64,000 nucleotides of DNA, taken from contig JAGXRP010000036.1 in assembly GCA_018335795.1 (NCBI GenBank), forward strand, positions 1 to 64,000. Direction: 5' to 3'. Every line of letters starts with the position of its first letter. Within the stretch, counting starts at the first letter, position 1. Positions 19,473 through 28,667 of the stretch are shown here, one piece after another. The stretch comes from Desulfobulbaceae bacterium. Its GTDB lineage: Bacteria > Bacteroidota > Ignavibacteria > Kapaibacteriales > UBA2268. The position numbers and the translations under genes are program-made. The notes below the pieces were generated by a model. The model was not told the DNA's origin. It did not search any database and was given only the letters and a program-made list of their open reading frames with translations.

Positions 19473-21470
19473 TTATTTGAGCGATTCCAAAATAATTTCC
19501 GAAACGTCTTTAACTTTTACATCTTCAACATCTTTAGCCTTTACACCATCGCTAATCATAGTCATACAGAATGGGCAATTGACGGCGATTGTCTTAGCGC
19601 CTGTTTCGAGCAATTCTTCAGTACGTTCGATATTTACCCTTTTGCCTTTAGTTTCCTCCAAGAACATTTGTCCACCGCCTGCACCGCAACAAAGACCCTT
19701 GTCCTTATTTCGTGCCGTTTCTTTGATATTCAATCCGGGCACAGAAAGCAATGAATTTCGCGGTTCGTCATAAACATCGTTATAGCGACCCATATAGCAA
19801 GAGTCGTGATAAGTGAGCGATTCAATATCTGTAGCACTGTCTTTCAGCGATAATTTACCATCTTTTATCAAATCCATAATGAATTGAGTGTGGTGAATCA
19901 CTTCATATGTTGCTCCAAACATCGGGTACTCATTTTTGAAAGTATTGAAACAATGTGGGCAAGTTGCCACAATTTTTTTGAAATTGTATTGATTTAATGT
20001 TTCGATATTTGCTTTCACCATCATATCGGCTAAATATTCATTTCCTGTACGTCGGGCGACATCGCCGTTGCATTGCTCTTCAGTGCCGAGTATAGCGAAG
20101 TTTACGCCCGCTTTTTGCATCAACTCCGAGAATGCTACTGATACCTTTTTAGCTCTGTCGTCAAAGCTACCGGCGCATCCAACCCAAAATAGTATATCAA
20201 AGTCTTGCTTTTCGGCGGCGGTATCAATATTTTTGCCTTCAGCCCAATCAGCTCGTTCAGCTTGCGAAAAAGCCCATGGCGAGGCATTGTTTTCCATATT
20301 CCCGAATGTGGTCTGGAGTAAATCCGGAAATTCGGCATCCATCATCACAAGTGAGCGTCGCATTTCGATAATCGCCGGAACGTGCTCAATATTTACCGGA
20401 CACTCTTGCATACAAGCGCCACAAGTTGTGCATTGCCACAGTGCTTCAATATTTTGATATTCACCAATGAATTTTTTATCCAATTTTGCTTGTTCGGCTT
20501 CGGTAATTTGGCTTTGGTCATCTTTCGCAAGAATCGGCATTTTATCCATCGTACGTTCGCGTATTTGGATTACTACTTCGCGTGGGTCTAAAACCTTGCC
20601 TGTGATATTCGCCGGGCATACGCTCGTACATCTACCGCAATGAGTACATGTGTAGCCATCGAGCAGAGTTTTCCATTTGAAATCTTCTACATCGCTAACG
20701 CCAAATTTTTCGTTACTCTCATCTTCAAAATCAATTGTATCAAGCTTGTTCGTAGGTCCCAAGTTCGAGAAGAATACATTCAGTACTGAAGTCAATACAT
20801 GCAAATGCTTTGAGAACGGCAAATAATTCATGAATGCTAAAATTAACAAGATATGTACCCAAAAAGCTATTTCGTGTATCACATATACAGAGCTTCCAAA
20901 TATTGGAGCTAACATTGCGGCAAATGGTCTGAAAGCCCAAGATGCGTCACCATTCATTGCAATCAAAGTGGAATTTTCGATAAACAAAAATGTAACGATT
21001 AGGAAAATCGTGAGCAAAATCATTGCTGCTTCTACTTTTTCAGCTTCAACTTGCAATCGTTTGACCTTAGAAATATATCTGCGATATAGAGCGAAAAAGA
21101 CTGCAAATATGATTGCAACGCAGAATACATCCGTCAATAAGGTGATAACTGAATAAATTGGACCCAAGAAATTGAATAACTGGTTTATGCCGAACCCTGT
21201 GAAGATTGAGTTCAACGCAGAGAAAATCAGTATAAGGAATCCCCAAAATATTCCTGCATGGATAGGACCTGCTTTCTTGTCGCGTAAGATTTTTGTCTGA
21301 GCAAATGCAACAAGCAGTGTTTGAATGATACGTTCGGGGATATTGCCAAACCGGTTATCGGGTTTTGCAAGTTTGAGGTAGCTGATTAGGGTAAGAACAT
21401 TCTTTGTGAAATAGACAAATGCTGCGATTAAAATCACAACAAAGATTATATTTTTTAATCCAAAATCCAT
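19473..21470 (-). CDS. membrane heterodisulfide-reductase-like Fe-S oxidoreductase (EtfD-like)
   Basis: The 665-residue protein joins an N-terminal membrane part of about five helices (residues 5-225) to Fe-S domains. The helices carry His71, His199, His206 and His222, possible heme ligands as in NarI-type domains. Two [4Fe-4S] motifs follow: Cys275/278/281/285 (CTHCGRCTSVCP) and Cys347/350/353/357 (CTTCGACMQECP). Two CCG domains complete it (FWVGCAGSFDD...TCPHC; HDSCYMGRYN...LCCGAGGG...NCPFC). This is the layout of EtfD-like proteins, which pass electrons from electron-transfer flavoprotein to the quinone pool. No etfA/etfB gene lies in the window, so the partner is inferred. It is followed by no obvious operon mate. 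Confidence 0.88.
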   Translation of the reverse strand: MDFGLKNIIFVVILIAAFVYFTKNVLTLISYLKLAKPDNRFGNIPERIIQTLLVAFAQTKILRDKKAGPIHAGIFWGFLILIFSALNSIFTGFGINQLFNFLGPIYSVITLLTDVFCVAIIFAVFFALYRRYISKVKRLQVEAEKVEAAMILLTIFLIVTFLFIENSTLIAMNGDASWAFRPFAAMLAPIFGSSVYVIHEIAFWVHILLILAFMNYLPFSKHLHVLTSVLNVFFSNLGPTNKLDTIDFEDESNEKFGVSDVEDFKWKTLLDGYTCTHCGRCTSVCPANITGKVLDPREVVIQIRERTMDKMPILAKDDQSQITEAEQAKLDKKFIGEYQNIEALWQCTTCGACMQECPVNIEHVPAIIEMRRSLVMMDAEFPDLLQTTFGNMENNASPWAFSQAERADWAEGKNIDTAAEKQDFDILFWVGCAGSFDDRAKKVSVAFSELMQKAGVNFAILGTEEQCNGDVARRTGNEYLADMMVKANIETLNQYNFKKIVATCPHCFNTFKNEYPMFGATYEVIHHTQFIMDLIKDGKLSLKDSATDIESLTYHDSCYMGRYNDVYDEPRNSLLSVPGLNIKETARNKDKGLCCGAGGGQMFLEETKGKRVNIERTEELLETGAKTIAVNCPFCMTMISDGVKAKDVEDVKVKDVSEIILESLK

Positions 21471-21550
21471 ATATTATTCCGTTTGTATAGTAAATTTCAA
21501 AAAATTGCAAAAAACAATTAAGCAAATTAATCATGATTGACCAAACGGCA

Positions 21551-21598
21551 AAAAAAATCCCGATTGAAATTGCATTTTACAATTCCAATCGGGATTTT
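21551..21598 (-). terminator. rho-independent terminator after dnaA
   Basis: On the minus strand, 19-base arms (21598-21580 and 21572-21554, one mismatch) enclose a 7-base loop and are followed by a run of seven T. The hairpin lies 11 bases beyond the dnaA stop and isolates dnaA from the downstream Fe-S protein gene. Confidence 0.88.
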
Positions 21599-21608
21599 AT
21601 AAAATATT

Positions 21609-23099
21609 TTAGGATTCTCTTTTGAGTTGCTTCATGAAGGTATCTATAGAATTTTTCACCTTTTTATCGGTTACTATATAGTTGTCTATTGTTTGGCATG
21701 AATGTAATACTGTCGAATGATCGCGGTTACCGAAATGAGAGCCGATTGTCTTGAGCGAACTAGTAGTAAATTTCTTAGCCAAATACATGCAAGTTTGTCT
21801 TGCTAAAGCAATTTCGTGTTTGCGGGATTTTGATTCGATATCCTTGATGTTGAGTTTATAGTATTCGGATACTAAATTTTTAATTTCATCAATCGTAATA
21901 GGCTGATTGTTCTTAGTTTTGGACCCATAGACAACTTCTTTGGCAAGTTCCAAAGTCATTGGTTTGCGGTCGAGAGTAACTTTGGCAATCAAACCGATAA
22001 GAGCACCTTCTAATTCTCTAACACTTGTTTTTACATTTCGAGCGATGTATTCAATTACATCCGAAGTTAATTCTATACCTTCGTCTAAGCTTTTTCTGAG
22101 CAAAATCGCCATTCTTAATTCAAAATCAGGTGACTGAACATCAGCGTTCAAACCCCATTGGAAGCGAGATATTAGCCTGTCATCAACGTCTGCAAGTTCA
22201 CGTGGTGCCTTGTCGGATGTAAGAATAATCTGCTTACCTGCTTGATAAAGTGTATTAAAAGTATGGAAAAAGTTGTTCTGAGTGGCTTCTTTACCTGCAA
22301 AGAACTGAATATCGTCAACCATCAAAACATCAATTGAACGATAGAAATTAACAAAATCGCTAATTTTATTGTCCTTAATAGAATTTACAAACTCATTTGT
22401 AAACATATCGCTTGTAATGTAATAGACTTTTAGTCGCGGGTTGTTTTCGGTAATATGGTTGCCGATTGCTTGGATAAGATGTGTCTTGCCCAAACCCGGA
22501 CCACCATAAATCACAAGAGGGTTGAATCGAGTCTTGCCGGGATTGTCTGCAACTGCTTTGGCAGCGGAATAAGCCAATTGGTTACTTTCGCCGGAAATAA
22601 AATTATCGAAACCGTATCGTGTATTGAGATTTGTTGGGAAATTGTCTTTATTGATTGAAATAGGTTCAAAAGGAATGTGATTTTGGTTTTCGCTTGCTTT
22701 TTTCTTCAAACCCGGCATTTTGATATATGTTTTTTCATGACTCAAAGAATCATCAAATACAATCTTATATTGCAGTGATGCACCTTCGCCGATTATTTTT
22801 TTGATTGTGGCTCGCATCAAATCATAGTAATGCTCCTCAATCCATTCGTAATAAAATTGGCTCGGAACCGATAGTGTAAGTTCCTTGTTTGAATATTCAA
22901 GAGCTTGAATAGGCTGGAACCAAATTTTGAATACCTGAGCAGCTACATTATCTTTGATGAATGATAGACATTTTGACCATATATCAATTGACTTGCTGTT
23001 TTTTATGGAATTGCTACCATTAGATGCAATATTTATTTCAGTTCCGATGGCTCCGTTGGGAGTCGCACCTTCATTAAATTCAGTCGAATTTTTGCTCAC
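21609..23099 (-). CDS. dnaA: chromosomal replication initiator protein DnaA
   Basis: The 496-residue protein starts at a GTG at 23099. Domain I begins near residue 38 (IWSKCLSFIKDNVAAQVFKIWF) after an unusually long, low-complexity N-terminal lead of about 37 residues. The AAA+ domain III has Walker A (GGPGLGKTHLI, about 199-209) and Walker B (VLMVDDIQFF, about 258-267). Domain IV carries the DnaA-box recognition signature NRDHSTVLHSCQTI near the C-terminus. DnaA binds and opens the replication origin. The usual partners dnaN and recF are not beside it. A 580-base AT-rich region lies upstream and a strong terminator downstream, so it is a single-gene unit. Confidence 0.97.
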   Translation of the reverse strand: MSKNSTEFNEGATPNGAIGTEINIASNGSNSIKNSKSIDIWSKCLSFIKDNVAAQVFKIWFQPIQALEYSNKELTLSVPSQFYYEWIEEHYYDLMRATIKKIIGEGASLQYKIVFDDSLSHEKTYIKMPGLKKKASENQNHIPFEPISINKDNFPTNLNTRYGFDNFISGESNQLAYSAAKAVADNPGKTRFNPLVIYGGPGLGKTHLIQAIGNHITENNPRLKVYYITSDMFTNEFVNSIKDNKISDFVNFYRSIDVLMVDDIQFFAGKEATQNNFFHTFNTLYQAGKQIILTSDKAPRELADVDDRLISRFQWGLNADVQSPDFELRMAILLRKSLDEGIELTSDVIEYIARNVKTSVRELEGALIGLIAKVTLDRKPMTLELAKEVVYGSKTKNNQPITIDEIKNLVSEYYKLNIKDIESKSRKHEIALARQTCMYLAKKFTTSSLKTIGSHFGNRDHSTVLHSCQTIDNYIVTDKKVKNSIDTFMKQLKRES

Positions 23100-23680
23100 T
23101 ATGACTACCTTTATACTTTGGTAATAAAAAAAAATTATAAAGAACAGTACATGTATTTCGTTTTAACAAATACTTAATATATTTTGAAAATTAGAGAACA
23201 TCTAAAAGCACTCAAATTTAGATATTCTTTGACTCGAGTGAATAATCATTTATCAAAATTCAAATTCACTACATTGTAAAAATGAAGTTTTTTGAACAAA
23301 CAAGCAAGAACTTTATTTTCAAAATTGAAACTTTTTTATTTGGAAAATTCAAGTATGAACTCTTTCAATGATTTACAAAATTCATGTTTCTTTCATAAAA
23401 TATTCATTTTTTGGATTGTAGATATTATAGGTACTTTGAGTGATAATTGTTAATTTTTGATTAAGATGCAATTTGAAAATGCTATAAGCAATTGATAAAT
23501 AAACATGTTGGTGTATCATCTTATTCTATATGACATTTTATGACGTAATAGGCAAAGCTAAACAATGAAAATATGCTCATAAATCAATTAAATTGACCAA
23601 AATCACGAATATAAACAAATGTGTAACTTTTTCGTTACTGATTACATATACTATCAAGACTGTTAATATTTTGAAAAAAG
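23100..23680. other. AT-rich intergenic region between dnaA and a divergent gene
   Basis: These 581 bases are strongly AT-rich, and I see no gene in them. I looked for DnaA boxes (TTATCCACA and close variants on both strands) and found none convincing, so I do not call an origin. A -7-like element for dnaA on the minus strand (CAAATTTA as read on plus, 23213-23220) lies about 114 bases before the GTG, without a good -33. The region may hold dnaA regulation or a divergent oriC with non-consensus boxes. Confidence 0.5.
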
Positions 23681-26056
23681 ATGAAAAAAATTAATATTTC
23701 AATCATAATCATTTTTCTTTTTGTACTCGCTTTGAGCGAGAGTCAATCCGCATGGAAGCAAAATACAAATATGCCAAATGCGTATATAGGCAAAACTTAT
23801 CTTGATGTATATTTTTTGCCGACTAATCGGCAATTGGGGTGGATTTGCGGTTTTGAAGGCAGAGTACTTAGAACGACTGATGGTGGTCAATCATGGCTTG
23901 GTGTAAAATTGGAACCGTCAGAAGGAGTACAGATTCAATTGGAGAGTATTCATTTCATCAATGAAAAAGTCGGCTTTACATCAGGACCTGAATATGCCGG
24001 TGCCGGGAATAGCCGTTCATATCTATTCAAAACTACTGACGGTGGAGTAACTTGGTCAACAATAACTCCTCAGGGAGCTACAAATCTTTGGGGTACTTAC
24101 TTTATTGACGAGAATATTGGCTATATTGTCGGTGGCGGTTGTACTGACCCACAAATGTTTTGGAAAACGACGAACGGTGGCACCTCTTGGACTTTTGTCA
24201 GATATTTTGAATTAGAATCAAAATTGTCCGATGTTATCGTCTATCCCGATGGTACAGGATTCGGAGCCGGTAGCGGTGCTTTGTGGTTTACTCTTGATAC
24301 GGGGAATACTTGGAGCATCCTTTCTCGTACAGGTAATTTTGATTGGCACGAAGAAATAACCCATATTGGTCAAACACACTTCCTACCTTATTCCGGTGGT
24401 TGCGACGGTACAAACGATATAAGCTACGGTGGCGTGGCATATACTATTGACGGCGGTAATTCATGGAAACGTTATTCTACGCAAGAACCAATGTACGGAA
24501 CTTTTCTTCATGACGAAAAAAGAGGATGGGCTGCAGGATTTAACAGAGCTGTCATATATACAGATGATGCAGGGGAATCTTGGGTTTATGACAATTGTGG
24601 GGTTCCTCTTGGAGTCAATCTTGACGATATTTGGTTTATTGACGATACTACCGGATGGGTAGTTGGCGATGGTGTTTATGAGTATTTCGTACCTCAATTC
24701 CCAAAACCACTTATCACTGCTCTTACTGATACAATAATTTGCAAAGGGCAAGCAGCTATACTTACATTGGATGAAGAATACGATAATATTCTATGGTCAA
24801 CAGGTGAGCGTAGCAAAACAATTTATGTTACTGAGGAAGGTGAATATTCAGCTTCGATATACATTGACTCTATTTGTTACAAAGGTTTCACGAATACAAT
24901 CAAAGTCACTCATTTCCCCAAAACTGATTTTGCTCTTTCAATTGTAGGAAATAAAATCCCCTGCGAAGGTGAGCAAGTCGAAATCTCTGTTTCCGGCATA
25001 TTGAAAAATTATCGTTGGGATGACGGTACTAGTAAGCCGACTTTGACAGTAAAAAGCTCAGGTACATACTATGTCACTGTTGTGGATTCAAATGATTGTG
25101 TTTATTCAGATTCCATACAGATTCAATTCAATCCAATTCCTTCACCTGAAATAAAATTGAGCAGAACAAGAAATATCTGCGTCGGAGATACTATATCATT
25201 ATTCGCAAGTGATGGTCATTCTGATTATTTTTGGTTCAAAGATGACGAGACTGAGCATTTCTCCCGCGAAAAAACTGTTATAGTTTCCGAAAGTGGTGTT
25301 TATTATGTTGTAGTGACAAATGAATTTGGTTGTACCGGAATTTCCAACAAAATTGATGTCTTGTTCAGAGATGAAACCGATGCTTTTTCATTTTCATTCG
25401 AATTGGCTGAAGAATTCGAAATTGATACTACTCACTACAAAACTGTTAGATGCGGAAATTTAGAAATAACAAATCTTTTAGATGAGAGTGTTGTACTCAA
25501 GGATTTGTATTTCTTTCGCAATATTGCATTTTCATCACCACTAAAGCAATTCCCACTCACAATAGGTGCAAATTCTACAGTACAAGTCAAAGTTTGTTTC
25601 TCCCCATTAGAACTTGGATTTGACAGAGATACAATATTGATAGTTGATAATTGTACGGACCGAAAAATTAATTTAGTATCTTATGGCACTTTGTCCGGAG
25701 CTTCGAGCAATTCAAGATGCGATGTACCACTGTATTTCACACCTTTGGAACTTGGGGACAAGTATCTGTATATTAGTGATGCTTATCCCAACCCCGCATC
25801 AGGCATGGTATCGCTCGACTATCAATTCGAGGATGATGATTCAAAATCTACGATTCAAGCCACTCTTACAGACAGGTACGGAAATGAATTGGCGAGCGGA
25901 AATGTTGATGTAGAATTTGATGTCACCGACGATGAAGGGCATTTCTCCTTAGGCAAAATCAAATTCGATACATCACATCTGAACACGGGTTTTTACTTTA
26001 TAAAAATTATTTCAAATTCTCATATTGAATTACGAAAAGTCATAATCAACAAATAA
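23681..26056 (+). CDS. secreted Ycf48/BNR-repeat protein with T9SS sorting domain
   Basis: The 791-residue protein has a signal peptide (MKKINISIIIIFLFVLALSE). A beta-propeller of Ycf48/BNR type covers about residues 25-330, with repeats such as VLRTTDGGQSW, LFKTTDGGVTW, FWKTTNGGTSW and IYTDDAGESW. Several short Ig-like or PKD-like modules follow at about 345-570, each starting near a Cys and ending in a YYVTV-type strand (SGTYYVTVVDSNDC, SGVYYVVVTNEFGC). The C-terminus (DAYPNPASGMVSLDY ... TGFYFIKIISNSHIELRKVIINK) is a T9SS type A sorting domain. It is probably a surface or secreted adhesive protein; no enzymatic residue set is visible. Confidence 0.88.
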   Translation: MKKINISIIIIFLFVLALSESQSAWKQNTNMPNAYIGKTYLDVYFLPTNRQLGWICGFEGRVLRTTDGGQSWLGVKLEPSEGVQIQLESIHFINEKVGFTSGPEYAGAGNSRSYLFKTTDGGVTWSTITPQGATNLWGTYFIDENIGYIVGGGCTDPQMFWKTTNGGTSWTFVRYFELESKLSDVIVYPDGTGFGAGSGALWFTLDTGNTWSILSRTGNFDWHEEITHIGQTHFLPYSGGCDGTNDISYGGVAYTIDGGNSWKRYSTQEPMYGTFLHDEKRGWAAGFNRAVIYTDDAGESWVYDNCGVPLGVNLDDIWFIDDTTGWVVGDGVYEYFVPQFPKPLITALTDTIICKGQAAILTLDEEYDNILWSTGERSKTIYVTEEGEYSASIYIDSICYKGFTNTIKVTHFPKTDFALSIVGNKIPCEGEQVEISVSGILKNYRWDDGTSKPTLTVKSSGTYYVTVVDSNDCVYSDSIQIQFNPIPSPEIKLSRTRNICVGDTISLFASDGHSDYFWFKDDETEHFSREKTVIVSESGVYYVVVTNEFGCTGISNKIDVLFRDETDAFSFSFELAEEFEIDTTHYKTVRCGNLEITNLLDESVVLKDLYFFRNIAFSSPLKQFPLTIGANSTVQVKVCFSPLELGFDRDTILIVDNCTDRKINLVSYGTLSGASSNSRCDVPLYFTPLELGDKYLYISDAYPNPASGMVSLDYQFEDDDSKSTIQATLTDRYGNELASGNVDVEFDVTDDEGHFSLGKIKFDTSHLNTGFYFIKIISNSHIELRKVIINK

Positions 26057-26090
26057 TCCTTATTTTTGCCTCATTAGAGAGAGCAATGAA

Positions 26091-27215
26091 TTGATAAAGA
26101 AGATTTGTTTTATAGGATTATTCGATGCCAAAACTGACGGGCGTTCGCTAAATATGGCGCAATCGCTTGCTCGATTGGGGCATGAAGTAACTATTGTTAA
26201 TACAGGCGATACTACCACGAGTAAAATTATTCGTGAAAGTGGGCATAATTGTATTAACATAGCCGTAGATTTACGTCCAAAATTACGCTACATTTGGCTT
26301 GAGTATCAACGAGAAGTAATTAGCAAACTCCAAAAACTGAAATTTGATGTCATCCTTGCATGCGATGTTTATTCGCTCGGAGCTGCTTCAAAACTTACAA
26401 AAAAGATGAAATCAATGCTTGTGTATGATTCGCGTGAGATTTACTCTGCATTGGGGAGTTTGCACGGCAAGGAATTTCAGCAATATTTCATAACATTGAA
26501 TGAAAAAATGAATCTCAAGCGAGTTAACAAAATAATCGTTTCGGGTGATTTAGATTCAGTTTATCTCAAAAAAAATCTTACTTCGAAAGTCCCTTATTAT
26601 ACAGTTATGAATTTGCCCTATTCTCGCCCAAAAGTTGAAAGTAATATCATTCGTGAAAAATTCAACATACCCTCGAATACAAAAGTAATATTGTATCAAG
26701 GGATGATAATGAAAGGTCGCGGACTGATAAACGCTATAATTGCAGTTGCTAAAATTGAGAATGCAGTACTGTGCATTATGGGAGTTGGGAGCTATCGTCA
26801 CGAAATTCAAAAATTTATCGAAAAAAATAATTACAGCGATATAGCTTTTATAGCCGACCCGGTCCCATATGTTGAATTGCACGATTGGACATGCTCTGCT
26901 GATACCGGAATACTACTATTCGAGCCTGTCAGCAAATCATATCAATTGGCTTTACCGAATAAGCTTTTCGAGTATTGCATGGCAGGAATACCATCTGTCG
27001 CTACAGATTTGCCGGCAATAAGACAAATTACCGAAAAAGATAAGATATCGCTCTTAGTGGGTAAAGAATTAGAAATTACCGAAATAGCAAAAGCAATCCA
27101 AAAAACTTTCGAACCTGAATTCCGTAATGAATTCAATTCCAATTCTTCAAAATATTCATCCAAATATTGTTACGAAACTCAATATGGTACAATTAATGAA
27201 ATATTCGAAATATGA
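26091..27215 (+). CDS. glycosyltransferase family 4-type protein
   Basis: The 374-residue protein starts at a TTG at 26091, preceded by GAGAGAG. A -7-like TATTTTTG lies at 26061-26068. It has a GT-B fold. The N-terminal Rossmann part opens KKICFIGLFDAKTDGRSLNMAQSLARLGH. The C-terminal half contains VILYQGMIMKGRGLINAI and ALPNKLFEYCMAGIPSVATDLPAI, the latter being the family's nucleotide-sugar-binding loop with the conserved FEY...G.P motif. It probably adds a sugar to a cell-surface polysaccharide or LPS. The acceptor is unknown. It overlaps the downstream EamA gene by 4 bases (ATGA). Confidence 0.85.
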   Translation: MIKKICFIGLFDAKTDGRSLNMAQSLARLGHEVTIVNTGDTTTSKIIRESGHNCINIAVDLRPKLRYIWLEYQREVISKLQKLKFDVILACDVYSLGAASKLTKKMKSMLVYDSREIYSALGSLHGKEFQQYFITLNEKMNLKRVNKIIVSGDLDSVYLKKNLTSKVPYYTVMNLPYSRPKVESNIIREKFNIPSNTKVILYQGMIMKGRGLINAIIAVAKIENAVLCIMGVGSYRHEIQKFIEKNNYSDIAFIADPVPYVELHDWTCSADTGILLFEPVSKSYQLALPNKLFEYCMAGIPSVATDLPAIRQITEKDKISLLVGKELEITEIAKAIQKTFEPEFRNEFNSNSSKYSSKYCYETQYGTINEIFEI

Positions 27216-28075
27216 TACATTTTTTGATTTTGCTCCAACAAGTTATTGCATCTTCTACCCATATAGTGGCTAAAGGGCTTACTTTTGGTGTTGTTCCGTC
27301 AGTAGTTTTGTTCTATCGAGCAGCAATTTCTTGCCTCGTCTATATTGTTTGGATGTCATTCAAACGAAAGGAAATCAGGAAAATTGACCGCAAGGACATT
27401 AAATATATAATCATGCTGGGCATTATAAACATTCCTCTGAATCAATTCCTGTTTCTCAATGCCATAAGTATGACTACTGCTCCAAACGTATCGCTTGCAT
27501 ATGCACTAACACCTGCTTTTGTGTTCGTGATAGCAGTTGTGTTTCTTGGCGAGAGAATGAATATGTTGAAGACTACCGGTATAGTCCTTGCCATTATAGG
27601 AGCGGTAATATTACTATCTGAAAAAGGATTCAATTTCACTTCTGAAGGTTTCAAAGGAGATTTGCTGGCATTATCGGCAAGTTTTGCATGGGCATTATAT
27701 ACAATCTTAGGGAAAAAAATCACTCGCAAATATGGCGCTATATACGCTACCACTCTTTCGATGGTAACAGGATTTATCTTTTACGTTCCGATTTTCTTCC
27801 TCTTGCCGGGAGAGAATAATTTAACCGCTGACCTTACAGAAATGAATTTATTAGGTTTTCTGTATTTGGGTGCTGTCACTTCAGGAATCGGATATGCAAT
27901 TTGGTATTACGCATTGACTAAAATTGATGCATCCAAACTCGCAGTTTTTAATAATTTACAGCCCGTTCTGACTGCAGCTATGGCATTTTTTATTTTCGAT
28001 ACTCCGATTACACTTTATTTCATCAGTGGTGCAGTGACAGTTATTACAGGAGTTGTTTTAACCCAAAAGGGATAG
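27212..28075 (+). CDS. EamA/DMT-family transporter
   Basis: The 287-residue membrane protein has about ten hydrophobic helices arranged as two EamA repeats. The first ends with APNVSLAYALTPAFVFVIAVVFLGERM and the second with SKLAVFNNLQPVLTAAMAFFIF, the typical family endings. Members of the drug/metabolite transporter superfamily export small metabolites; the substrate here cannot be told. The ATG overlaps the stop of the glycosyltransferase gene, so the two are co-translated. Confidence 0.9.
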   Translation: MIHFLILLQQVIASSTHIVAKGLTFGVVPSVVLFYRAAISCLVYIVWMSFKRKEIRKIDRKDIKYIIMLGIINIPLNQFLFLNAISMTTAPNVSLAYALTPAFVFVIAVVFLGERMNMLKTTGIVLAIIGAVILLSEKGFNFTSEGFKGDLLALSASFAWALYTILGKKITRKYGAIYATTLSMVTGFIFYVPIFFLLPGENNLTADLTEMNLLGFLYLGAVTSGIGYAIWYYALTKIDASKLAVFNNLQPVLTAAMAFFIFDTPITLYFISGAVTVITGVVLTQKG

Positions 28076-28145
28076 CTTTCGGTAAATTAATAATAATGGA
28101 CGTTATTTAGCGTCTTGAACTTTTTTTTGGTGTTAGTGGAAATTT

Positions 28146-28667
28146 ATGACAAATAAAAGCTCCTATAGCTACGATGAATTAATCAAATCTGCCAACGGCG
28201 AACTGTTTGGCAAGAATTTCGGTAAATTACCATTACCAAATATGTTGATGATGGATAGAATCACTCACATATCCAATACTGGTGGCAAATATGGCAAAGG
28301 CGAAGTTGTTGCCGAGCTTGATATCAAGGATGATCTATGGTTTTTCGGTTGCCATTTCAAAGATGACGCCGTTATGCCGGGTTCGCTCGGATTGGATGCA
28401 CTATTCCAATTGACAGGGTTTTATCTTACTCACATGGGTTTCGAAGGCACAGGTCGCGCCTTGGGCTGTGACGCAGTACGCTTTTTCGGTCAAGTTCTGC
28501 CTGAAAATAAACTCGTTACTTACGTAATAGATGTCAAAAGAATTATAAATCTGAAACTTACGATGGTTATTGCCGATGGCAGAGTTATCGTTGACGGCGA
28601 AGAAATTTATACTTGCGACTCTATCAGAGTTGGTCTATTCGAAAAGGACTCTCAACCAAGTGATTAA
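28146..28667 (+). CDS. fabA: 3-hydroxydecanoyl-ACP dehydratase/isomerase (FabA-type)
   Basis: The 173-residue protein aligns by eye with FabA along its length, including residue numbering. The catalytic His70 lies in [17 protein letters not shown] and Asp84 at its end. The opening ([14 protein letters not shown]) and the segment [21 protein letters not shown] are also FabA-like. FabA dehydrates 3-hydroxydecanoyl-ACP and isomerises the trans-2 double bond to cis-3, the branch point to unsaturated fatty acids. A FabB partner is not in this window. Because FabA and FabZ share the dehydratase step, the isomerase activity is inferred from the close match. The kdsD-type gene starts inside its last codons. 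Confidence 0.9.
   Translation: MTNKSSYSYDELIKSANGELFGKNFGKLPLPNMLMMDRITHISNTGGKYGKGEVVAELDIKDDLWFFGCHFKDDAVMPGSLGLDALFQLTGFYLTHMGFEGTGRALGCDAVRFFGQVLPENKLVTYVIDVKRIINLKLTMVIADGRVIVDGEEIYTCDSIRVGLFEKDSQPSD

Noticed and set aside
19173-19754. Open frame of 193 codons on the plus strand
   Set aside because: It is antisense to the start of the subtilase gene and the end of the Fe-S protein gene; the translated product is low-complexity Phe/Ser-rich.
23100-23680. Origin of replication next to dnaA
   Set aside because: AT-rich, but I found no DnaA-box cluster, and GC-skew cannot be judged from this window.
28570-28659. Longer N-terminus of the kdsD gene starting inside fabA
   Set aside because: The residues from this stretch are the out-of-frame reading of fabA, and the GTG at 28660 gives the normal family length.
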